In this document: positions 25,592 through 32,798 of the stretch, one piece after another
Numbering within the stretch: position 1 is the first letter of the stretch
Layout of the letters: every line of letters begins with the position of its first letter
Assembly (NCBI GenBank): GCA_019454185.1
Contig: CP075368.1
Location: 2,707,649 to 2,771,648 of the forward strand
Origin: Phycisphaeraceae bacterium
GTDB taxonomy: Bacteria > Planctomycetota > Phycisphaerae > Phycisphaerales > UBA1924
Length of the DNA stretch: 64,000 nt
Reading direction: 5' to 3'
Notes under the pieces: model-generated
The model's database searches: none
What the model saw: the letters and a program-made list of their open reading frames with translations, nothing else
What the model was told of the DNA's origin: nothing
Translations under genes and position numbers: made by a program

Positions 25592-26455
25592 CTATCGGGT
25601 CTGCGGGGCGGAGGGAGCGAGCCGACTTGGAGTCTCTCTTACTTCGAGGATGCCGGTGGGGATGAGGGCGGGAGGACCATCGTCCACCCGGACCGATTCG
25701 AAGTGGACGCCGTAGGCGGGGCCGAGGACCTCGGGAGTCAGAACGGTGGGGGCGTCGCCGGAGCATGAGAGGGTGCCGCCGCAGTCGAGGAGGATCGCGT
25801 GGTCCGCGACTCGCCGGGCGATGGTGAGATCGTGGAGGACCAGCACGATGCCGATGCCCTGTGAGGCGAGTTGGCGGAAGAGTTGGAGCGCGAGGACGAC
25901 ATGTCGCGGGTCGAGAGCGGCCAGGGGCTCGTCGGCGAGCAGGAACCTGGGGCTCCGGGGGGCTCTGCCCGCACGCCCGAGCAGTTGCGCAACCGCGCGG
26001 GCGATGGAGACCCGCTGCTGCTGGCCGGCGGAGAGCGTGTTGAAGGGACGTGCGGCGACGGACGCAAGATCCAGCGCGTCGATCGCCTGGGTGACCGCGT
26101 GATCATCAGGGCCGATGGTGTGAAGGCCCATCGCGACGACATCGCGGGCCGGGAAGGCAAAGGCGACAGAGGAACGCTGGGCGACGTAGGCGATGTGGCG
26201 GGCGCGATCCGCAGGGGCGATCTGGGCGACATCCACGGCGAAGTCAGGGGATGCTCCGCTGGCTCGCTTGAGCGTGACGAGGCCGGAGGTCGGAGCCACG
26301 AGACCCGCCATGAGTCGGAGCAACGTGGACTTGCCCGCACCGTTGGGACCGACGAGGGCGGTCACCGAACCGGACGCGACCGAGCCCGAAAGGTCAGAAA
26401 GAACCAGACGGGATCGGGTGTAGCCGAAGCAGAGGTCTGTGAACGCGATTGACAC
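25592..26455 (-). CDS. ABC transporter ATP-binding protein, siderophore/haem type
   Basis: This encodes 287 residues from a GTG at 26455; the frame extends further upstream only as antisense of the epimerase gene. All nucleotide-binding motifs are present: Walker A GPNGAGKST (36-44), Q-loop Gln93, signature LSAGQQQRVS (141-150), Walker B FLLADEP (171-177), D-loop LDPR and switch His208 in VLVLHD. The overall pattern is that of FecE/HmuV-type ATPases, which energise import of iron-siderophore, haem or cobalamin. No permease or binding protein is nearby, so its partners must be elsewhere. No clear ribosome site precedes the GTG. Confidence 0.82.
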   Translation of the reverse strand: MSIAFTDLCFGYTRSRLVLSDLSGSVASGSVTALVGPNGAGKSTLLRLMAGLVAPTSGLVTLKRASGASPDFAVDVAQIAPADRARHIAYVAQRSSVAFAFPARDVVAMGLHTIGPDDHAVTQAIDALDLASVAARPFNTLSAGQQQRVSIARAVAQLLGRAGRAPRSPRFLLADEPLAALDPRHVVLALQLFRQLASQGIGIVLVLHDLTIARRVADHAILLDCGGTLSCSGDAPTVLTPEVLGPAYGVHFESVRVDDGPPALIPTGILEVRETPSRLAPSAPQTR

Positions 26456-26635
26456 GCACGATGGTACGGAGAGGGTCGGGATGCAGAGACCAGAGCGGGG
26501 GGTGCGTTTGGAGATCCCAGTCGGCGGCCATAAACTCGGTGCCTGTCCGGGCGTTTCCCGGGCGGATTGCACGCACGGAGCGCCGGGCCCGCTATGCCGC
26601 GGGAGGGCGTCCACGGTCGGAAGGACGGTTGCCCG

Positions 26636-27655
26636 ATGTCTCAGATGGTTGTCGCCGTTGCGGGTTCGACGGGCTTTGTCGGACGGCATGTGGTTGCGGA
26701 GCTGCTCTCGCGAGGGCATCGCGTCCGCGCGCTGGCCCGCGACCTCAAGAAGGCCGGCAAGGTGCTGGCGTCGCACCCGGAACTCACGATCGTCGAGGGT
26801 CAGGCGCACACGTCCGCAGGCGCGGCGGCGCTCATCAAGGGAGCCGATGCGATCGTGAACTGTGTCGGGATCATCCGAGAGACACGGGGTGGGCAGCCCT
26901 TCGAGCAGGCGCACGTGGACGTTCCGAAGAAGCTCGTCGATGCCCTCCGAGAAGAGTGCCGCACGCGGGGCATGCCTGTTGATGCGGCTCGCTTTGTGCA
27001 GATCTCCGCGCTCGGCGTCACGGATGAGGACACTCGTCCCGGCGGCGCGACGCGGTATCAGCGCTCGAAGTTTGACGGAGAGATGATCGTCCGACGGAGC
27101 GGCTTTGCGTGGACCGTGCTGCGTCCCGGGATGATCCATGGCGCGGACGGCGAGTTTATGAGCATGGCGCGGGGGTGGGCGACCGGGCGTGCCGCGCCGT
27201 ACCTGTTTATGCCGTACTTTGCGAGGCGAACGGACGGCACGATGTCGATGGTGCCGGGGAAGACGGAGCCGGCGAAGCTCGCGCCCATCTTTGTCGGCGA
27301 TGTGGCGTGGGTCGTCGGCGAGTCGCTCGCACGCGAGCAGGCGATCGGCGAGGTGTACAACCTTGTCGGGCCGGAGGTGCTCGGCTGGGACGAGTTGCTC
27401 ACGCACATCCGCGACAACGTGCCGCTCGGCAAGAAGGAACTGCCCATCGTCGGCATCCCCGGACCGCTCGCGATTGCCAAGGCGCGGGCAATGAAGGCCA
27501 TCGGCCTCGATGGGCTGCTGCCCTTCGATGACGGCATGGCGATCATGGGGATGCGCGACTCGGTCGCGGAGAGTTCCAAGGCGCGTCAGCACCTGGGATT
27601 CGAGGGGCGTGCATTCCGTGAGACGATGGCGGGATACGCCGCAAAGATGGTGTGA
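26636..27655 (+). CDS. NAD(P)-binding epimerase-type protein (NDUFA9-like)
   Basis: This encodes 339 residues from ATG 26636, after GGAAGGACGG. The Rossmann motif GSTGFVGRHVV (residues 10-20) binds NAD(P), and YQRSKFDGE supplies the YxxxK pair of extended SDR enzymes. The sequence (TIVEGQAHTSAGAAALIKGADAIVNCVGI; RPGMIHGADGEF) resembles the atypical SDR group related to complex I subunit NDUFA9 and NAD-dependent epimerases. A substrate cannot be assigned; members include quinone-related and sugar-nucleotide enzymes. The gene is divergent from the ABC ATPase, with 180 bases between them. Confidence 0.8.
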   Translation: MSQMVVAVAGSTGFVGRHVVAELLSRGHRVRALARDLKKAGKVLASHPELTIVEGQAHTSAGAAALIKGADAIVNCVGIIRETRGGQPFEQAHVDVPKKLVDALREECRTRGMPVDAARFVQISALGVTDEDTRPGGATRYQRSKFDGEMIVRRSGFAWTVLRPGMIHGADGEFMSMARGWATGRAAPYLFMPYFARRTDGTMSMVPGKTEPAKLAPIFVGDVAWVVGESLAREQAIGEVYNLVGPEVLGWDELLTHIRDNVPLGKKELPIVGIPGPLAIAKARAMKAIGLDGLLPFDDGMAIMGMRDSVAESSKARQHLGFEGRAFRETMAGYAAKMV

Positions 27656-27667
27656 GGGGCAGGGAAA

Positions 27668-27717
27668 GAGTCACGAAGTCACGACGATTGGAGTCTGAGA
27701 TCAAGCACGAAGCACGG
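27668..27717. repeat. Dispersed short repeats, 'agtcacga' and 'gcacgaag' types
   Basis: agtcacgaagtcacgac (27668-27684) and gcacgaagcacgg (27705-27717) lie in the short gap before the RNase R gene. The reverse-complement types occur at 2866-2904 and 517-588. Confidence 0.6.
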
Positions 27718-27734
27718 AGCGGGAAGGGGCACGG

Positions 27735-30176
27735 ATGACGCTGCGATACGAGGGACGTCTGAAGCAGCACCTGTCCCACGAGACATACACGCCGCAGACC
27801 ATCGCGGAGCTCGCGGCGGACCTTCGGGTCGAAGACCCGGCCGACTTTGAGCAGGCGATCAAGCAGCTCTCGCGGGACGGCGTGGTCGTCGTGAGCGCGA
27901 CGGGGCGCGTGTCGCTGCCGTCGCTCTCATCCTCAGGCGGCGAGATCACGGGGATCTTCAAGGGCAACCCGAAGGGATTCGGGTTTGTAAGGCCCGAGGA
28001 CTCTTACAAAGAGGGGGATGTCTTCATCCCGCCGGATGCGACCGGGGGCGCGCTCTCGGGCGATCGCGTTCGCGTGCTGGTCGCTCGCGAGCGTCGACGC
28101 GGGGATGAGCAAGGGTTCGTCGGCGAGGTTGTCGAGATCCTCAAGCGAAAGCGCGCCGCGTTCACCGGCAACATCTTCAAGCAGGGCCAGCAGTGGCTCG
28201 TGCAGCCGGACGGGCGCGAGATGAACAAGCCGATCGTCGTGCGCGACGCGGCGAGCAAGAACGTGAAGCCCGGCGACAAGGTCGTCGTGGAGATCGTCGA
28301 GTATCCCGAGGGGGACGCGCTGGCCGAGGGCGTCATCTCGCGCGTGCTCGGCGAGGCCGGACGCCCCGACGTCGAGACGCAGGCCGTGATCGCGGCGTTT
28401 GCGCTCCCCGATCTGGAGTTCCCGGAGGCGTGCATGCAGCAGGCACGCGACGCCGCGGCGAGGTTCGACGAGGAGATCGCCGACTACGTGAAGCACGGGG
28501 AGAAGGCCCTGAAGGGGCGCCGGGATCTGACGGGCGAGTACATCATCACGATCGACCCTCCGGACGCGAAGGACTACGACGACGCGATCTCGATCAAGCG
28601 GACGGCCGAGGGGTGGGAGCTTGGCGTCCACATCGCCGATGTGGCGCACTTCATCGAGCCGGGGAGCCCGCTGGATGTTGAGGCGGCAGACCGCGGCAAC
28701 TCTGTGTACCTGCCGCGCCTGGTGATCCCGATGCTGCCGGAGATCCTCTCCAACGGCATCTGCTCGCTGCAGGAGGGCGTGCACCGCTACTGCAAATCGG
28801 CATTCATGGTGTACGACAAGCACGGGAACGTGAAGCGTGAGGGCGCGGGAAGCGTCTTGATCAAGAGCGCGAAGCGCCTGACGTACCTCGAAGCCCAGGC
28901 GCTGATCGACGGCGACGAGGTCGAAGCGAAGAAGCATGCCAAGACAGAGCCGATCTACACCGAGCAACTGATCTCGACCCTGAAGGAGATGGACGCGCTG
29001 GCCCGCGCGATCCAGGGAAAGCGCCACCGCAACGGGATGATCTCGCTCGAACTCCCCGATGTCGTCCTCATCTACGACGAGAACGGACGGGTGATCGATG
29101 CCGAGCGCGAGGACAGCGCGTACACGCACACGCTGATCGAGATGTTCATGGTCGAGGCCAACGAGGTGCTCGCGCGCCTGTTCGAGGGGTTGCAGGTGCC
29201 GCTGCTCCGGCGCGTGCACCCCGAACCGACGCCGGGCAACACCGAGGACCTTCGGAAGACGGCGACGGTCGCGGGGTTCAAGATCCCCAAGAACCCGACG
29301 CGGAAGGAACTCCAGGGGCTGCTCGACGCGACACGCGGAACCTCCGCGGCCCGGGCCGTCCACATGGCCGTGCTGCGCACGCTAACCAAGGCGGAGTACT
29401 CGCCCGCACTTATCGGGCACTTCGCGCTCGCGTCGAGCGCGTACGCCCACTTCACGAGCCCGATCCGCCGGTATCCGGACCTGACGGTGCATCGAGCTCT
29501 GGCGGAGTATCTGCGTCTGACCGACAACGCAAGGAACAAGCCGCAGAGCGACAACGAGAAGATCGAACTCGGCAAGCGGATGATGTCGAGCCCGATGTGC
29601 CCGCACGTGCAGGACCTGATGGAGGTCGGACGGCACTGCACGCAGAAAGAAGTGAACGCGGAGGACGCGGAGAAACAGCTGCGCGGCTTCCTCGTGATGC
29701 AGCTGCTGGCCGATCACGTCGGCGAGAGTTACGCGGGCGTGGTGACGGGCGTCTCCCCCCGGGGTGTCTTCGTGCAGCTGGACAAGTACCTCGCCGACGG
29801 CATGGTCAAGACGAGCGACCTGCCCGGCGACGTCACGCGTTCCAACGCACAGCCGAACTGGCGCATCGACTCACGCACGGGCGCGCTCGTCGACATCAAC
29901 TCCGGGCGGTCCTTCAACATGGGGGACACGGTGCATGTCACAATCGCGGCGGTCGACCTGGCGCAGCGTCGGATGGATCTGCTGATCACCGATGGCGCAA
30001 GCCGAGCCGCCGGCAAGGCAAAGGTGCCGACGCTCAAGCTCGGGCAGACCGGTGGCGGCATCGGCAAGGCGGCGGGTGCTGGCTTCGACAAGTTCGGCGG
30101 CAAAACGGGCTCTCAGCGACGCAGCCAGAAGAGCAAGCAGCGCGACAAGGGAAAGAACCACAGAAGAGACAAGTAG
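27735..30176 (+). CDS. rnr: Ribonuclease R
   Basis: This encodes 813 residues. RNase R is a processive 3'-5' exoribonuclease acting on structured RNA, mRNA decay products and tmRNA-tagged messages. A winged-helix-like N-terminus (YTPQTIAELAADLRV) is followed by cold-shock domains (GEITGIFKGNPKGFGFVRPE), the RNB catalytic domain from about residue 262 (TIDPPDAKDYDDAISI supplies the metal-binding Asp cluster at about 274-285), an S1 domain (about 662-745; YAGVVTGVSPRGVFVQL) and a Lys-rich tail. Length fits E. coli RNase R (813). Start ATG 27735 follows GGGAAGGGGC. The segment KEVNAEDAEKQ shares a long exact DNA word with the dispersed repeat at 19772-19795. Confidence 0.95.
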   Translation: MTLRYEGRLKQHLSHETYTPQTIAELAADLRVEDPADFEQAIKQLSRDGVVVVSATGRVSLPSLSSSGGEITGIFKGNPKGFGFVRPEDSYKEGDVFIPPDATGGALSGDRVRVLVARERRRGDEQGFVGEVVEILKRKRAAFTGNIFKQGQQWLVQPDGREMNKPIVVRDAASKNVKPGDKVVVEIVEYPEGDALAEGVISRVLGEAGRPDVETQAVIAAFALPDLEFPEACMQQARDAAARFDEEIADYVKHGEKALKGRRDLTGEYIITIDPPDAKDYDDAISIKRTAEGWELGVHIADVAHFIEPGSPLDVEAADRGNSVYLPRLVIPMLPEILSNGICSLQEGVHRYCKSAFMVYDKHGNVKREGAGSVLIKSAKRLTYLEAQALIDGDEVEAKKHAKTEPIYTEQLISTLKEMDALARAIQGKRHRNGMISLELPDVVLIYDENGRVIDAEREDSAYTHTLIEMFMVEANEVLARLFEGLQVPLLRRVHPEPTPGNTEDLRKTATVAGFKIPKNPTRKELQGLLDATRGTSAARAVHMAVLRTLTKAEYSPALIGHFALASSAYAHFTSPIRRYPDLTVHRALAEYLRLTDNARNKPQSDNEKIELGKRMMSSPMCPHVQDLMEVGRHCTQKEVNAEDAEKQLRGFLVMQLLADHVGESYAGVVTGVSPRGVFVQLDKYLADGMVKTSDLPGDVTRSNAQPNWRIDSRTGALVDINSGRSFNMGDTVHVTIAAVDLAQRRMDLLITDGASRAAGKAKVPTLKLGQTGGGIGKAAGAGFDKFGGKTGSQRRSQKSKQRDKGKNHRRDK

Positions 30177-30182
30177 TGGAGA

Positions 30183-30200
30183 AGGGGCAGAGGGGCAGAG
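30183..30200. repeat. Dispersed short repeat, 'aggggcag' type
   Basis: aggggcagaggggcagag is the reverse complement of the ctctgcccc units at 19718-19755. It lies in the 71-base gap between rnr and the carboxypeptidase gene. Confidence 0.6.
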
Positions 30201-30247
30201 TGAAAGATGATGCCTGCTTGGTGTCTGGTTATCAACCGGGAGCGGCC

Positions 30248-31762
30248 ATGAGCAGCGAGAACACGTCGTACACACAGTTGCGGACGCTCATGCGCGAGGC
30301 GGGAACGCTGGGATCCGTCAACGCGCTCCTGGCGTGGGATCAGGAGACGTTCATGCCCTCGGGCGGCGCGGACGCGCGGGCCGAGCAGCGCTCCATGATC
30401 GCGACGATGGTCCATGAGCGAAGGACATCGGCGAGGGTCGGCGAACTGATCGTTGCCTGCGAGCATGACGCATCGCTCCCGGAGACCGAGCGAGCAAATG
30501 TCCGCGAGATGCGCCGCGACTACGACCTGCTCACCAAACTGCCGGCATCGCTGGTCGGTGAGATCGCCAGCACCGCGACCAAGGCCCAGGAGGCATGGAA
30601 GGATGCGCGACAGAATTCGGACTTCGCGACGTTCCGCCCGTGGCTCGAGAAGATGATGGAGCTGGCCCGGCAGAAGGCGGCCTGCTACGGCACTCCCGCA
30701 GGTGGCGAGCCGTACGACGCGCTGCTGGAGGAGTATGAGCCGGGCGCCCGTGCGGCCGAGCTCGAGAAGGTCTTCACGCCGTTGGCGAGCGAGCTCTCCG
30801 CTCTCATCGCGAAGATCGGCGCATCGGGCAAGACGGAACGACTCGCGATCAAGCCCCCATCCATCGACGCCTCGAAGCAGCACGCCTTCGGCCAGTTTCT
30901 CCTGACGTCCATGGGCTTTGACATGAACTCAGGACGCCTGGACACCACCGCTCACCCCTTCTGCGAAGGGCTCGGGCCGGGGGACACTCGACTCACCACG
31001 CGGTACCGCGAGGATGAGTTCGGCGGCGCGATGTACGGCACGTTGCACGAGATGGGGCACGGGCTGTACGAGCAGGGGCTGCCGAAGATGGAGCGGTACG
31101 GCGAGCCGCTGGGCGAGGCGATCTCGCTCGGAATCCACGAGTCGCAATCACGGATGTGGGAGAACCTCGTCGGTCGTTCTCGCGCGTTCTGGATGTGGGC
31201 GCAGCCCAACGCCTCGAAGATGATGTCCGCGTGGTTCGGCACGCAGTCGGTCGATGCGCTCTACTCCATGTCGAACGTCGTCAAGCCGTCGTACATCCGC
31301 GTGGAGGCGGACGAGGCGACGTACAACCTGCACATCCTGCTGCGATTCACGCTTGAACGCGCCCTGCTCAAGGGCGATCTGTCGGTCGCGGAGCTCCCGG
31401 GCGCGTGGAACTCGATGTTCGAGACACTCTTCGGGCTGCGCGTGCCGGACGATCGGCGCGGCTGCCTGCAGGATGTCCACTGGTCCTGCGCACTCATCGG
31501 GTACTTCCCGACGTACTCGCTCGGCAACCTGTACGCGGCCCAGTTCTTCGAGACGGCACGCGCCGCGATGCCGGATCTTGATGAACGCTTCGCGAGGGGC
31601 GACTTCGCGCCTCTGCTCGGCTGGCTCCGCACCAACATCCACCAGCACGGTCGCCGCTATCGCGCGGGCGAACTGTGCGAACGCGTCACGGGCAAGAAGC
31701 TCGATTCGGGCGCACTGCTCCGCTACCTCAAGGGGAAGGCGGCAGAGGTGTACGGGGTCTGA
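30248..31762 (+). CDS. Carboxypeptidase, peptidase family M32
   Basis: This encodes 504 residues, the usual M32 length (about 500). ATG 30248 follows a GGGAGCGGCC ribosome site; the frame continues upstream only as a shadow of rnr. The zinc motif HEMGH is at His267-Glu268 and His271, and the downstream IHESQSRMWENLVGRS carries the third ligand Glu. Other conserved stretches are AWDQETFMPSGG near the N-terminus, MGFD and DTTAHPF before the active site, and GYFPTYSLGNLYAAQ near the C-terminus. The enzyme is cytoplasmic and removes C-terminal residues from peptides. No signal peptide is present. Confidence 0.93.
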   Translation: MSSENTSYTQLRTLMREAGTLGSVNALLAWDQETFMPSGGADARAEQRSMIATMVHERRTSARVGELIVACEHDASLPETERANVREMRRDYDLLTKLPASLVGEIASTATKAQEAWKDARQNSDFATFRPWLEKMMELARQKAACYGTPAGGEPYDALLEEYEPGARAAELEKVFTPLASELSALIAKIGASGKTERLAIKPPSIDASKQHAFGQFLLTSMGFDMNSGRLDTTAHPFCEGLGPGDTRLTTRYREDEFGGAMYGTLHEMGHGLYEQGLPKMERYGEPLGEAISLGIHESQSRMWENLVGRSRAFWMWAQPNASKMMSAWFGTQSVDALYSMSNVVKPSYIRVEADEATYNLHILLRFTLERALLKGDLSVAELPGAWNSMFETLFGLRVPDDRRGCLQDVHWSCALIGYFPTYSLGNLYAAQFFETARAAMPDLDERFARGDFAPLLGWLRTNIHQHGRRYRAGELCERVTGKKLDSGALLRYLKGKAAEVYGV

Positions 31763-31804
31763 GAAGTTTCGCCCGCGATGCCCGTCCCCACCCGCGCGCA
31801 CAAG

Positions 31805-31830
31805 CCCCGGCATTCGTGCGAACGCCGGGG
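31805..31830. terminator. Hairpin between convergent genes
   Basis: CCCCGGC (31805-31811) pairs with GCCGGGG (31824-31830), with further TTCG/CGAA pairing inside. It lies in the 116-base gap between the M32 gene and the convergent PEP-CTERM gene and could end transcripts from either side. There is no strong T-run. Confidence 0.5.
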
Positions 31831-31878
31831 TTGCGGGATGTCTGTGAGAGAGATTCGGAGGAGAGATATGCCGACCGA

Positions 31879-32493
31879 TCAGCGCCGGCGGCGGGCAGCG
31901 ACCACGCCGCTGATGCCAAGGAGCGAGAGAGCCCCGGGCGCGGGGACGCTGTCCGTCAGCACGCGAACCTGGACGACGTGGTTGCTCGGGGCGAGCGAGA
32001 AGAAGTTGAAGTGAAGTGTGTTGCCGGCGACGAAGATGGTCGAGGGCGGGAATCCGCCGAGGCCGCGGAAGGGGTAAGAGGTCGGGTAGACGACGTTGGA
32101 GTGACCGAGAGGGGCATCGGTGTTGTCGAGATTCAGAGGCGTGAAGATGACGCCGAGGATCGCGGTGGAGAAGGTGACGCTGCCGCTCGCGTTGATGACG
32201 CCTGGAATGGCCTCGAAGTGGATGAAGCTGCTATCGAAGGTGCCGCTGAGAACGCCGGGGATCGCGCCCGAGTCCGGCCCGTTGTTGGTCTGATCGACGG
32301 CCACCGTCATGGAGACGCCCTGCTGCTCGTCCCACGCAAAGGCGTTGAACCCCTGCATGGCCCCGATCGTGGCAGAGCCGGAGGGCGACGTGTTCCAGGT
32401 GGTCTGCCCCGCGACGCCGGTGATCCCTGCGTGTGCGGCGGTGGTCGTGAGTGCGGAGAGCGTGAGCGCGACGAGAGCGATGCGAGCATTCAT
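31879..32493 (-). CDS. Secreted PEP-CTERM-type protein
   Basis: This encodes 204 residues with ATG at 32493 behind an AGGAG site. The signal peptide (residues 1-22, cleavage after AHA) precedes a beta-rich domain of about 150 residues (FNAFAWDEQQGVSMTVAVDQ, STIFVAGNTLHFNFFSLAP). The C-terminus is VPAPGALSLLGISGVVAARRRR, a clear PEP-CTERM-type sorting signal with hydrophobic segment and four terminal Arg. The protein is probably exported and processed at the cell surface. I recognise no catalytic motif. Confidence 0.8.
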   Translation of the reverse strand: MNARIALVALTLSALTTTAAHAGITGVAGQTTWNTSPSGSATIGAMQGFNAFAWDEQQGVSMTVAVDQTNNGPDSGAIPGVLSGTFDSSFIHFEAIPGVINASGSVTFSTAILGVIFTPLNLDNTDAPLGHSNVVYPTSYPFRGLGGFPPSTIFVAGNTLHFNFFSLAPSNHVVQVRVLTDSVPAPGALSLLGISGVVAARRRR

Positions 32494-32798
32494 GGGTGAA
32501 CTCCTGTGGTTGCTGGTTCAGGTTTGGTTGCGGGATCCGGCTGGCGGGCCTTGATTCGGGTCCGTCAGGCCGGGCGTCGTTCGCTCGGCATCAGAGTTGC
32601 CGCAACGACAGCGAACCTTGCAGGAAAGGCAAAGAAAAATCGTTCTACGCGGAGGAAGGCGAAGGAACTGGAGCTCAGAACCGAAGAATGCCGGCCTGCT
32701 TCAACGCGCAGTAACGCTCTTGGCATCCTTCGCGTCGAACTGTTTCTCCGCGAAGCTCCGCACTCGCTGCGTTCTCTGCGGTTCCACAGATCGCGCGT
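32494..32798. repeat. Gene-free stretch with dispersed repeat (gcgaagctccg/tctgcggtt type)
   Basis: This gap of about 305 bases holds the 5' leader of the PEP-CTERM gene and, from about 32618 to 32795, irregular units such as tacgcggaggaaggcgaagg, ttcgcgtcgaac and ctgcgttctctgcggttcc. These resemble the cctccgcg block at 19760-19795. No gene is visible. Confidence 0.5.
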
